Source: an uncultured Lachnospiraceae bacterium (lineage in GTDB: Bacteria; Bacillota; Clostridia; Lachnospirales; Lachnospiraceae). Taken from it: 45,627 nucleotides of DNA. The DNA is taken from positions 1-45,627 of the forward strand of contig CACZXG010000015.1 of NCBI GenBank assembly GCA_902785055.1, read 5' to 3'. The notes beneath the pieces were generated by a model. It saw only the letters and a program-made list of their open reading frames with translations. It was not told where the DNA came from and made no database searches. The position numbers and the translations under genes were made by a program. This document shows positions 17,349 to 25,400 of this stretch, piece after piece (the stretch's first letter is position 1; each line of letters starts with the position of its first letter).

Positions 17349-18323
17349 ATGAGAATTCTTGAGAACAGAGGAAATTGGTATAAGGGAAATCTCCACATGC
17401 ACACGACGCTGTCTGACGGCGTGCTGGATCCTGTGGAGGCCATCAATATATATCGGGAGGCCGGCTATGATTTCATTGCCATCACCGATCACCGAAAGGT
17501 CGGGCATCTCTGGCAGGACGAGAGTTTCCTGATCCTGCCCGGCGTCGAGTGGGACACCGGTGATGCCGTTCACATGCCGGTTTACCATATTTTGGGAATC
17601 GGAATGGACGGGGAAACCGTTGACTTCTATCACGGTGCACCCTACGAGGGCGCTCCGCTCGGAAATGCCAGGGCAGGACTGTGGGTTGGAAGCCGGACGG
17701 GCCGCAAGCGCTATCATCCCCACCCGCAGGCGGTCATCGAGGCGATCAGGGCAGCGGGCGGAATAGCGATCCTCGCGCACCCTGCCTGGTCCGTAATGTC
17801 GCCGGAGGAACTCTATGACCTTCACGGCTTAGCCGGAGCGGAAATCTTCAACAGCGTCTCCGGCGCTCCTTTCAATCCCGGAAGGGACGAGGCGTCCTAC
17901 TATTGGGATATTTGGGCAAAAAATGGACGGCTGATAGGTGCTTTCGCAAACGATGATACGCACTATTACAGCGGTGAGCAGACGAAGGCGTTTACGATGG
18001 TGAACGCGCCCGCCCTTCACCGTGATGCCATTATGGAAGCTCTTCGCAAAGGAAATTTCTACGCGAGCTGCGGGCCGAGGTTCCACAGCATCGATTATGA
18101 TCCGGAAGAGGGGCTTGTAAACGTGAAATGCTCCAAAGATGTGCAGACAGTCGTATTCAAATCCAATACACCCTGGCCGGACGATGCCTTCCAGGAAATT
18201 AATGGAAGCGGCGCTGCGTCCTACCGGATCATGCAGGCGGACCGGTTCGTCAGGATCGAGCTGACCGACAGGCAGGGAAGAAAAGCGTGGTGCTCGCCGT
18301 TCGCAGTGGGGAGAAGTAGATGA
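17349..18323 (+). CDS. PHP-domain metal-dependent phosphoesterase
   Basis: This 324-residue PHP (polymerase and histidinol phosphatase) family protein shows the metal-binding motifs HMHTTLSDG (H16, H18, D23), ITDH (D47/H48), GVEW (E67), LAHPAW (around H142) and ANDDTH (around residue 200). These predict a phosphoesterase with two or three metals; the substrate is unknown, and relatives act on nucleotides or sugar phosphates. There is no signal peptide. The ATG has only a weak GGTGA site. Its stop overlaps the ATG of the next gene by 4 bases, so it is probably co-translated with the glycosyltransferase. Confidence 0.9.
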   Translation: MRILENRGNWYKGNLHMHTTLSDGVLDPVEAINIYREAGYDFIAITDHRKVGHLWQDESFLILPGVEWDTGDAVHMPVYHILGIGMDGETVDFYHGAPYEGAPLGNARAGLWVGSRTGRKRYHPHPQAVIEAIRAAGGIAILAHPAWSVMSPEELYDLHGLAGAEIFNSVSGAPFNPGRDEASYYWDIWAKNGRLIGAFANDDTHYYSGEQTKAFTMVNAPALHRDAIMEALRKGNFYASCGPRFHSIDYDPEEGLVNVKCSKDVQTVVFKSNTPWPDDAFQEINGSGAASYRIMQADRFVRIELTDRQGRKAWCSPFAVGRSR

Positions 18324-19474
18324 GTATAGATAATTGTAAGGCGGCGGAAGTTGTGGCCGCTGAAGGCGCGGCGGCGGAAGACGCGGCAGCAGAAGTTGTG
18401 GCGGCAGAAGGCGCGGCGGCTGAACAATTGGCGGCAGAAGGCCTGGCGCCGGAAGGCGCGGCGGCTGAAGCGCCGCTGGTTTCTGTAGCGATCCCGGTAT
18501 ACAACGTCAGGCGCTATCTGCAGCAGTGCCTGGAAAGCGTGATCGCGCAGACTTACAAAAACCTTGAGGTCATCATTGTTGATGACGGATCGACGGACGG
18601 CAGCGGCAGCATATGCGATCAATACGCGGAAAAAGATGATCGCGTCCGCGTGATCCACTCCCCGAACGGAGGCATCGCCTCTGCCAGAAACCTCGGGCTG
18701 GAGAATGCAAAAGGCAGGTTTATTTCCTTCCTTGACAGCGATGACTGGTTTGAACCGCACGCTGTCGAGACGCTTGTCAGAACTGCGCAGCTGACAGGCT
18801 CAGAAATAATCGATGCAAGAAGCTGCGCGGAATATGTGGGGAAAACAATCCATCGTGCAGCTGGGGCAAAATATTGCTATACATACCACGGTCAGGAAAT
18901 CTTGCCTGCTTTTTCGGAAGGCTGGATCGACAATGTGGCGTGGAACAAGCTTTACCGAGCGGAATGTTTTGACCGGATCCGTTTTCCCGAAGGGCGCGAT
19001 TACGAGGACATAGCAGTTGTATGGAAACTGATGAAAGATCAGGCGGACAAGGGCGGATTGGTTACGGCCTTGTCAGACGAATTGTTTCATTACCGCGTAA
19101 GGAAGAGCAGTCTTTCTCATGGCTGGTCTCTCAAAAGCATCAGGGATGGCTGGGCAGCATATAGCAGCAAATTCGAGGCGATGCCCGATTTCAAGGAGCC
19201 TCTCGAGGAGTGCTTCCGGCCGATCAAGCGCATGTGGATGAGCTTCAGCGGCTACACAAAAGAAGAAAAAGCCGAGGCCCGCAAGACCGTCCGGGAGATG
19301 CACGAATTCTCGAAAAAGCACTTCTCCAAAGTCATGAAAGGAAACTATTCCAAACTCACGAAACTGACCTGCCTTCTGTCTCAGAGCAAAAGCAGACCTG
19401 CGATGTGGATCGGCTACTACGCGAATAAGCTGAGCCAGCGGGTGAAAGACAGGAAGAATAGGATGTTTGAGTGA
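18320..19474 (+). CDS. Family 2 glycosyltransferase with Ala/Glu repeat N-terminus
   Basis: This 384-residue protein has a GT-A fold of family GT2 from residue ~53: VSVAIPVYN, the nucleotide-sugar-binding DDGSTDGS (88-95), then the DxD-type FLDSDDW (139-143). It probably transfers a sugar in surface polysaccharide or wall-polymer synthesis; the acceptor is unknown. The first ~50 residues are low-complexity Ala/Glu repeats (AAEGAAAE, AAEVVAAEG), encoded by ~15-bp GCGGCGGAAG-type DNA repeats, and are not part of the family. An alternative is that translation starts later, but no good internal site is seen. It overlaps the PHP gene (ATGA) and ends before a clear terminator. Confidence 0.9.
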   Translation: MSIDNCKAAEVVAAEGAAAEDAAAEVVAAEGAAAEQLAAEGLAPEGAAAEAPLVSVAIPVYNVRRYLQQCLESVIAQTYKNLEVIIVDDGSTDGSGSICDQYAEKDDRVRVIHSPNGGIASARNLGLENAKGRFISFLDSDDWFEPHAVETLVRTAQLTGSEIIDARSCAEYVGKTIHRAAGAKYCYTYHGQEILPAFSEGWIDNVAWNKLYRAECFDRIRFPEGRDYEDIAVVWKLMKDQADKGGLVTALSDELFHYRVRKSSLSHGWSLKSIRDGWAAYSSKFEAMPDFKEPLEECFRPIKRMWMSFSGYTKEEKAEARKTVREMHEFSKKHFSKVMKGNYSKLTKLTCLLSQSKSRPAMWIGYYANKLSQRVKDRKNRMFE

Positions 19475-19521
19475 GGATCACGATTGGCGATCATGTCTCA
19501 GCTCAGCGATGATTGCGCGCG

Positions 19522-19556
19522 AAAAGGCGTCATGACTACGGTCGGGGCGCCTTTTT
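19522..19556 (+). terminator. Terminator after glycosyltransferase
   Basis: AAAAGGCG (19522-19529) pairs with CGCCTTTT (19548-19555), followed by further T-rich sequence, about 50 bases after the stop codon. Confidence 0.75.
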
Positions 19557-19590
19557 CTTGTGATGCAGACGTGCCCGTTAACTATGCGCA

Positions 19591-19751
19591 GCTAACTTAA
19601 TTTTCAAAGAAATTTTCGCTCCCTGATGTGCCAAAATATGATATTCCGTGCGCTTTTTTGAGGACTATATGCGTGTGTGAAGACCCTTTATTCTTTTCAA
19701 CTGGCCTGAAACACTATTTTGAACGAAAAATCGTCACTCAAAACGTTTAAG
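19591..19751 (+). repeat. Dispersed intergenic repeat R1, copy B
   Basis: This is the second copy of the ~160-bp element at 9302-9461, in the same orientation and of nearly equal length. It ends in AAACGTTTAAG. It lies in the 388-base gap between the glycosyltransferase terminator and the nucleotidyltransferase pair, about 110 bases before the start at 19863. The part TTTTGAACGA-N4-TCGTCACTCAAAA is partly self-complementary. No reading frame is seen in it. Confidence 0.8.
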
Positions 19752-19775
19752 TAAAATGCCTGATTAGATAATTAT

Positions 19776-19806
19776 TTGGGTTAAATGAAAATGTCTATTG
19801 TATAAT
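19776..19806 (+). promoter_or_regulatory. Candidate promoter of nucleotidyltransferase pair
   Basis: TATAAT at 19801-19806 is a perfect -10. The best -35 is TTGGGT at 19776-19781 with a long 19-bp spacer. It lies about 57 bases before the ATG at 19863. Confidence 0.45.
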
Positions 19807-19862
19807 GTAATTGCTATACACAGCATCAACCGATGGATGATAAGCAGTAGGAATTTAAACCG

Positions 19863-20885
19863 ATGAATTTCACACCCCTATTGAACACAAAAGAATATGA
19901 ATTTCTTCGCACTAACCCCCGACTTGGCTCCCGAATCATGCTCCTTGGCGTAAGCGGGAGCTATGGTTATGGTACGAACCGTGAAGGAAGCGATATTGAC
20001 TTTCGAGGAGTTGTACTGAATCTGCCGTCGGATCTGATCGGCCTGACTTCTTTTGAGCAGTACGAGGATACGGCTACAGACACGGTAATATATTCGTTCA
20101 ACAAGCTGGTCAGCCTGCTCCTCAACTGCAATCCCAATACGATCGAGATCCTGGGGCTAGATGAGGAACAGTATGTGATTAAAACACCTGTCGGCCAGGA
20201 ACTGCTGGATCATCGCCAGTTGTTCCTATCCAAGCGGGCGGCGGCTTCATTCGGTCACTATGCGGACGCACAGCTGAGAAGGCTGCAGAATGCGATAGCC
20301 AGAGACACGCTGCCGCAGCCATCCAGGGAGGAGCATATCCTCAAATCTGTGAATCACGCACTGGAGGATTACAACCGCAGGCAGAAGGAAGTCTATAAGA
20401 CCGATGCGAAGCTTTATATCGATAAGGCAGAGACGGAAGGGCTCGAGACAGAGATTTTTCTGGATGCTGATTTCCGCCGCTTTCCTTTGCGGCGGTATAA
20501 CGACCTGATGAACACCCTGAATTCAGTAGTAAGGGATTATGACCGCATCGGCAAGAGGAATCACAAGAAGGACGACAACCACCTGAACAAGCATGCCATG
20601 CACCTGGTGCGGCTTTTTATGATGGGAATCGATATTTTGGCAGACGGAGAGATCCGGACGCACAGACCGGAATCGGATCTGAAGCTTCTTATAAGTATCC
20701 GCAACGGAGACTACATGCGGGAAGGCATCCTGACACCGGCCTTCTACGAGATTGTTTCGGACTACGAGCGGCGTTTTCACGAGGCGGAGAAGAACAGCTT
20801 CCTGCCCGACAATCCGGATATGGAAGCGGTCGCGGCCTTTGTCGAGAGCATCAACCGCCGCGTAGTGACGGGAGAGATCGGATGA
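19863..20885 (+). CDS. Nucleotidyltransferase of the RlaP/YcgL type (first of pair)
   Basis: This 340-residue protein has an N-terminal DNA-polymerase-beta-like nucleotidyltransferase core: LLGVSGSYGYGTNREGSDIDFRG gives the GS motif (32-33) and the metal-binding D44 and D46. The helical C-terminal half, with many Arg/Lys/His (LNKHAMHLVRLFMMG), fits the RlaP/YcgL family (PF10127, linked to RNA repair in some operons). The substrate is unknown. It overlaps the next gene by 4 bases. A TATAAT promoter lies upstream, and the ATG has only a weak GTAGGAA site. Confidence 0.85.
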   Translation: MNFTPLLNTKEYEFLRTNPRLGSRIMLLGVSGSYGYGTNREGSDIDFRGVVLNLPSDLIGLTSFEQYEDTATDTVIYSFNKLVSLLLNCNPNTIEILGLDEEQYVIKTPVGQELLDHRQLFLSKRAAASFGHYADAQLRRLQNAIARDTLPQPSREEHILKSVNHALEDYNRRQKEVYKTDAKLYIDKAETEGLETEIFLDADFRRFPLRRYNDLMNTLNSVVRDYDRIGKRNHKKDDNHLNKHAMHLVRLFMMGIDILADGEIRTHRPESDLKLLISIRNGDYMREGILTPAFYEIVSDYERRFHEAEKNSFLPDNPDMEAVAAFVESINRRVVTGEIG

Positions 20886-21787
20886 GAGACATTCAGAAAG
20901 AAATCCAGGACAGCCTGAACCAAATAGAAGAGCAGTATGATGTCAAAATCCTTCTGGCTGTGGAATCCGGGAGCCGCGCGTGGGGCTTTGCCTCTGCGGA
21001 CAGCGACTACGATGTCCGTTTCATCTACGTTCATCGGCCGGAGGAATACCTGCGGATCGATTCGATGAAAGATGTGATCGAGTGGCAGCTCGACGAAGTC
21101 CTCGACATCAACGGCTGGGACCTCCGCAAAGCCCTCCTTGCCTTTGCCAAAGGCAACCCAAACGTAATGGAATGGGCCAACTCGCCCATCATCTACCGCA
21201 AGTCAAAACATTGGGATGCCCTGCGTGAAGCAGCAATGCACTATTTCTCCGAAAAATCTGCCCTGTGCCACTACTACGGTACCGCAAACAGCACCCTCAA
21301 AGGCTACCTCACCGGAGAATGTATCCGATACAAAAAGTACTTCTACGCACTTCGCCCGCTCCTGTGTTGCCGATGGGTCGAGAAATATCACACTGCGCCG
21401 CCGATGGAGTTCGCTAAGCTGCTGACGCTGTTCGAAGACGATTGGGACCGGAACAAGGGCGACGCTCTTATTAGTGGAGATCGTGACCAAGGCGATGTTT
21501 TGACTGAGGATCGTAATCGGGATAATCCGTTGTCCGACGACAATGGCTGGAGTGACAAACTGACCGAAGAACTCTGCAACAGCATTCAGGATCTGCTGGC
21601 TCGCAAGGCAGCAACCGAAGAAAAAGACCTGAACCCTCAAATACCGGTCATCATCGACTTCATCCAAAGCGAGTGCGCCCGGCAGAAACAGCTCTCCGAC
21701 GCAGCACCCGACGACCACCGGCACGATTACGGGGAACTGAATGAAGCGTTCAGAAACCTGCTGAATAATATCGATAACTCCTTGTGA
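20882..21787 (+). CDS. Nucleotidyltransferase of the RlaP/YcgL type (second of pair)
   Basis: This 301-residue protein begins at the ATG in ATGA overlapping the previous stop, with GGGAGAG upstream. The core ESGSRAWGF then SDYDVRF gives GS (30-31) and the acidic pair D42/D44, as in PF10127. The remaining helices (CHYYGTAN, GYLTGECIRYKKYFYALRPLL) are typical of that family. Residues about 193-225 form an Asp/Arg/Gly-rich low-complexity insertion (GDALISGDRDQGDVL) between family helices. With the preceding gene it forms a bicistron of two diverged enzymes of one superfamily. Whether they form a heterodimer or an enzyme/antidote pair cannot be told. Confidence 0.85.
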   Translation: MRDIQKEIQDSLNQIEEQYDVKILLAVESGSRAWGFASADSDYDVRFIYVHRPEEYLRIDSMKDVIEWQLDEVLDINGWDLRKALLAFAKGNPNVMEWANSPIIYRKSKHWDALREAAMHYFSEKSALCHYYGTANSTLKGYLTGECIRYKKYFYALRPLLCCRWVEKYHTAPPMEFAKLLTLFEDDWDRNKGDALISGDRDQGDVLTEDRNRDNPLSDDNGWSDKLTEELCNSIQDLLARKAATEEKDLNPQIPVIIDFIQSECARQKQLSDAAPDDHRHDYGELNEAFRNLLNNIDNSL

Positions 21788-21844
21788 GAACTATATAATA
21801 GTATTAAGCAAAAACCAATTAATGTATCAGAGGAGGAAACAGGA

Positions 21845-22243
21845 ATGGCAACAATAGATAGAGCAGAATACGCGGCGGAACTCAAGAATCATCGTGGCTA
21901 CAACTGCTGTCAGGCCGTGACAGCTGCCCTGGCGGATGAGACAGACATGCCCAAGGATCAGCTTAAGATGATTTCGACCGGCTTCTGCGTTGGCATGGGA
22001 GCCATGGAGGCAACCTGCGGTGCCCTGATCGGCGCCGGTATGATCGCCGGCCTCAAAACTGAGGGCTCAAGAACCCTCATATATACCAAGCAGATTGTAG
22101 ACGAGTTCAAGAAAAACTCCGGTGCGATCAGATGCAGAGACCTTAAGGGAATCGACACAGGTGAGGTTCTCTGTCCCTGCGACGATTGCGTTAGGAATGC
22201 AGTGCGCGCCTATGAAACCGTTATGGCGCAGTATCCCGGCTGA
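21845..22243 (+). CDS. C_GCAxxG_C_C family redox-type protein
   Basis: This 132-residue protein matches the C_GCAxxG_C_C family (PF09719): the ordered cysteines are NCCQAV, GFCVGMGAMEATCGALIGAG, AIRCRDL and LCPCDDCVRNAV. Members are thought to bind an iron-sulfur or other metal centre; the role is uncharacterised. The ATG follows AGAGGAGGAAAC. It lies 57 bases after the nucleotidyltransferase pair and might share their transcript, though it is unrelated in function. Repeat R2 copy B follows. Confidence 0.9.
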   Translation: MATIDRAEYAAELKNHRGYNCCQAVTAALADETDMPKDQLKMISTGFCVGMGAMEATCGALIGAGMIAGLKTEGSRTLIYTKQIVDEFKKNSGAIRCRDLKGIDTGEVLCPCDDCVRNAVRAYETVMAQYPG

Positions 22244-22262
22244 CAGGCCATGTGAGTCGGAT

Positions 22263-22366
22263 ATGCATAAAAAAATGCATATCAATGCATACGCTTCCTA
22301 TTCAAAAACAAATTTTTGGAAAAAAGGGAAAAATAAGAGGTGTGTACGCTGTCAAAATACTGCATA
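22263..22366 (+). repeat. Dispersed intergenic repeat R2, copy B
   Basis: This copy is 104 bp long and aligns gap-free with 13265-13368 at roughly 70-75% identity by eye. It contains three TGCATA boxes in the first 32 bases and CTGCATA near its end, with TATGCAG a little further on (22390-22396) making an inverted repeat. It lies between a plus-strand gene end and a minus-strand gene end, so unlike copy A it is not in a promoter position for any gene in this window. Confidence 0.8.
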
Positions 22367-22420
22367 TTTGGCAAAAAATATTCATTTTTTATGCAGTCCT
22401 GGCTGATGGGAGAGTTTACA

Positions 22421-22492
22421 CAAAAAAGCGGCAGGAGAGCCAACCGCCGGCGCAAACAACAAACTGCCAGCCGGCCGGCAAATCCTGCCGCT
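22421..22492 (-). terminator. Terminator of minus-strand RSH-like gene
   Basis: Read on the minus strand, AGCGGCAGGA (22483-22492) pairs with TCCTGCCGCT (22427-22436), with GCCGGC-type inner pairing, followed by TTTTTTG (22421-22427). It starts 8 bases beyond the RSH-like stop codon. Confidence 0.85.
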
Positions 22493-22500
22493 AATACTAA

Positions 22501-23964
22501 TTAATAGCCCAGTTTCTGGAAATACTTAACGAGGTTATGTTTTGCCCTGCTCGTGTTCACATGCTTGAACCATGTGATATCGGGCAGGATTTTTTCGTTT
22601 GAAACGACTGTGATCAGGTCGCCCTCGCTAAGGCGTGTGTTCTTGGGCAGCTTGGACTTGGATTCATCGACCAAGGCGTAGTCGAAATGGAGCCCCAGGT
22701 CGGTGTGGACATAGAAGGCGAAGTCCAGCACAGTGGCGCCTTTGTCGATGTCCATGGCGGAGCCGTCACGGCGGAAGACTTTGATCTTCTCGTTGTAAGT
22801 GTCCTGCGGCTCGATCTCGTTGACGTTGCTAATGGAGAAATTGGAGTCGGGATCTACGATGCTGCCGTAGAGGAAGCGAAGGTATTCCAACTCTGTGCGT
22901 ACAAAGAGTCGATACAGGTTGTCCATCTCGTCGGAGAGAAGAAAGTAGCCGGTGTCTTTGTTGGTAGTAAAGCAGTACTTGACCAGATAGAAACCGTAGG
23001 ATGAAAGTGCTCTGTCAAAATAGTGGAAGAATACATCGTATGGGTGCAGGTTGGGCTTTTCTTCGCCAAGTTCATCGCTCACGATGAGTGTGATGTCGTA
23101 AAGCGCGATGTTGTTCTTGTTAAGGAGGGAAGACCAGTCATCTTTGAGGTTCGTGGCGCTGCGGCTGATCTGGCGGTAAATGCTGATACAGGAGCGCTCA
23201 TTGTGGATCAGATCCACGATATACCGGCGATAGCGGCTGAGCGCCGCGTTGCTGTAATTCGCGCTGAAGATCTGTTCCAGCGTATTGAGGGATTCCTTGC
23301 AGGCATTACTGTTAGTCTCCAGAAGAAGGCTGTACTTTCTGTTGATGTTCTCATACATGTTATCGTGCTCTATTTTGAAACAGAGATCTTCGAGAATATC
23401 TGCCAGATAGTCCGCCTTCGCAAGCCTTGCCATGGGAATGATGATCGCCTTGGTGTGCTCGGCCTTTGGGATGCGCTTCTCCTCTTTAACTCCGGAAAGG
23501 GTATTGAGGTTGTCGATCCTGTCGGCGATTTTTACCAAAAGAGCCTTGCTGGTCATCTTGCTCTGCAGCTTGGCGTCCGAAAGGAGATCCTTTTGCGCCT
23601 TAGTTGGGGTGCCATTGGTACTGTCGAAGTCTTTGTCGCTCAGGGAGGTAACCGTATCTACGATGTCCCGGACGATTGAGCCGAACTCCTTTTCAATATC
23701 GTCCAGCGTAACGTCGCAGTCTTCGACGACATCATGGAGCAAAGCAGCCATGATCACTTCACTTTCAGCCCCCCATTCAGCTACAGAACGCGCAGTGCGA
23801 AGTACATGGTTTATATAAGGCTCGCCCGTGCCGCGGGTCACTCCCGCATGCTTTTCCTCCGCAAAGTGGTAAGCGCGCTTGATGCCGTTCTTATTTCCGA
23901 CTTTGTGATTCTTGCTGTAAGTATTCATGATCTCTTTGAGATCTACTTCCAATTTGTAACTCAT
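22501..23964 (-). CDS. RelA/SpoT-like protein: HD hydrolase and TGS, degenerate synthetase region
   Basis: This 487-residue protein has an HD domain (residues about 20-200) with the family metal ligands visible: H53 (YINH), H77/D78 with E81/D82 (LLHDVVED) and D148 (KIADRIDNLNT). (p)ppGpp or related hydrolase activity is therefore plausible. The middle (about 240-380) is where the synthetase should be, but I see only a DITLIVSD-like trace and none of the usual catalytic Arg/Lys or YxSxH motifs. A TGS domain (about 395-455, IKVFRRDGSAMDIDKGATVLDFAF) follows, and there is no ACT domain. A GGAGG site precedes the ATG. It is the second gene after the HTH regulator (30-base gap), with a strong terminator. 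Confidence 0.86.
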   Translation of the reverse strand: MSYKLEVDLKEIMNTYSKNHKVGNKNGIKRAYHFAEEKHAGVTRGTGEPYINHVLRTARSVAEWGAESEVIMAALLHDVVEDCDVTLDDIEKEFGSIVRDIVDTVTSLSDKDFDSTNGTPTKAQKDLLSDAKLQSKMTSKALLVKIADRIDNLNTLSGVKEEKRIPKAEHTKAIIIPMARLAKADYLADILEDLCFKIEHDNMYENINRKYSLLLETNSNACKESLNTLEQIFSANYSNAALSRYRRYIVDLIHNERSCISIYRQISRSATNLKDDWSSLLNKNNIALYDITLIVSDELGEEKPNLHPYDVFFHYFDRALSSYGFYLVKYCFTTNKDTGYFLLSDEMDNLYRLFVRTELEYLRFLYGSIVDPDSNFSISNVNEIEPQDTYNEKIKVFRRDGSAMDIDKGATVLDFAFYVHTDLGLHFDYALVDESKSKLPKNTRLSEGDLITVVSNEKILPDITWFKHVNTSRAKHNLVKYFQKLGY

Positions 23965-23994
23965 GGGTACCTCCTTTCCCGCGCCGGGCGCTGT

Positions 23995-25101
23995 TTAATC
24001 TGAGCTCTTCACGGAAGCGGCCTTGATGACGTGATACCACTGGTCGTCGTCTGTCGCCCCGGAGATCTTGCCATATCTGAACATATTCCGCTCTAAGCTC
24101 TTCTTAACAAATCTTTCCAAAGTCGATCGAACCATAACTGCCTTCTGGTACTCTGAAAACTGTTCATAGATTGCTCCGTTCGGATCTGCGTATAATGCCT
24201 TGAAATTCATGATCATCTCATCCACCATTTCCGGGTCCGCCTCGAAGGTCGGGTAATCGAGCAGGAGCTTGTGGTGGATTTCCTCTTCAGACAAAGAGAG
24301 AGGGTATCTTGAAATCCCTATGAACTGTATCACAGGAGTGTGTTCGCGGCCCTTGGATACGGAGTTGATCGTGCCAATTCCTCCGATATACTCCGGCTTA
24401 TTGTTGTCGACCCGGTGGAAGATCAGCAGCGCCTTGTCTGTACTTGCGTGGTTGATACTGACGAAAGCATGGTACTGTGTGAGTGAAAAGTCTCCGTAAT
24501 AGGCCATGCTATCATAATTCTTTCCAATATGATCGATGACCCTCTCCGGATCTTTCATTTCGTCCAGCTTCTCTTTGATCCGGGTCACATCTTCTCTTTT
24601 GCTGATCCCGAGAACAGCCGCGCAGCAGAATTCCGGTTCATCTAAGGAAGTGGGATTCTCATATATGTAGAGAATGCCGTAATGAAGGGATTGTTTGGGC
24701 GGCAGCAGGTCCCGTCCTTTCGATTTGCTCGTGTCAAAATAGTACATGTAGTACGCTGCACAATACTTGTGGTAGGTCTCCATCTTCTCCTTGTCGATTA
24801 CTGTGCTCCTGGGAACAACTGTTACAGCAGGAGGAGTTATGCTCTTAGTAAGGAAATCATCGATGGAGATGTCAAAATGCTTCTTCAGTACAAGCAGGTG
24901 CTCTGTGCCCAGGGTCCGCCGGCCTTTACAGTAATCGGTCATCGAGGCGGGCGCCACGCAGAGTATGTCTGCCAGGTCCTTCTGCGTCAGGTCATGGTGT
25001 GAGATCAGTTTCTTGAGGTTGGAAGATGTGATCTCTGCCAATTCCTGATTGTTTGCTGCAACTGCAGATTTTGCGCTTGGTTTACTTTCTTTCTCGCTCA
25101 T
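23995..25101 (-). CDS. XRE-type HTH regulator with uncharacterised C-terminal domain
   Basis: This 368-residue protein has a Cro/CI-type helix-turn-helix at residues about 26-84 (LTQKDLADILCVAPASMTDYCKGRRTL) behind a short polar leader. The remaining ~280 residues are not recognised. They contain mixed alpha/beta text such as SLHYGILYIYENP, FVSINHASTDKALLIFHRV and PVIQFIGISRYPLS, and could be a ligand-sensing domain. The start MSEKESK at 25101 has AAAGGAGG upstream; a start at 25164 would overlap the promoter. It is the first gene of the operon with the RSH-like gene and probably regulates it, and perhaps itself. Confidence 0.85.
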   Translation of the reverse strand: MSEKESKPSAKSAVAANNQELAEITSSNLKKLISHHDLTQKDLADILCVAPASMTDYCKGRRTLGTEHLLVLKKHFDISIDDFLTKSITPPAVTVVPRSTVIDKEKMETYHKYCAAYYMYYFDTSKSKGRDLLPPKQSLHYGILYIYENPTSLDEPEFCCAAVLGISKREDVTRIKEKLDEMKDPERVIDHIGKNYDSMAYYGDFSLTQYHAFVSINHASTDKALLIFHRVDNNKPEYIGGIGTINSVSKGREHTPVIQFIGISRYPLSLSEEEIHHKLLLDYPTFEADPEMVDEMIMNFKALYADPNGAIYEQFSEYQKAVMVRSTLERFVKKSLERNMFRYGKISGATDDDQWYHVIKAASVKSSD

Positions 25102-25135
25102 TGTATCCGTCCTCCTTTTGTGTGATGATTGGGCA

Positions 25136-25164
25136 ATTATATAGTAAATAGACTGACAATTCAA
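25136..25164 (-). promoter_or_regulatory. Sigma-A-type promoter of HTH/RSH-like operon
   Basis: On the minus strand TTGAAT (25159-25164) and TATAAT (25136-25141) are separated by exactly 17 bp, placing transcription start near 25130, about 28 bases before the HTH start codon. Confidence 0.75.
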
Positions 25165-25291
25165 GTTTTTGCCAAAAATCCGATATGGATTTTCTGAATT
25201 TGCAAAAATTAATCCTTGATTTCGTTTAGGCTAATGCGTGTAAATTTACTGAATTTCAGCTGCTTTACGGAAATTAAGAAACACCGAGAAT

Positions 25292-25325
25292 TAAAATCTG
25301 AATTTTGGAATCCGTTCAGATTTTA
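25292..25325. promoter_or_regulatory. 11-bp inverted repeat, candidate operator
   Basis: TAAAATCTGAA (25292-25302) and TTCAGATTTTA (25315-25325) are perfect inverted arms 12 bases apart. CTGAATTT also occurs near 25193, 25250 and 25298. The gap between the divergent HTH gene and LRR gene is otherwise empty, so these are candidate binding sites for the neighbouring HTH protein. Confidence 0.5.
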
Positions 25326-25361
25326 CAGATTGCCACAAAATGGAGGAGGAGAGTAATATTT

Positions 25362-25385
25362 ATGAAACAAATTTGGAAGACTTAA
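25362..25385 (+). CDS. Possible 7-residue leader peptide
   Basis: ATG at 25362 encodes MKQIWKT and stop, behind the strong site GGAGGAGGAG (about 25342-25351) and just before the LRR gene, which has its own AGGAGG. It may be a leader peptide or chance. Confidence 0.35.
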   Translation: MKQIWKT

Positions 25386-25400
25386 AGTGAGGAGGTTACT

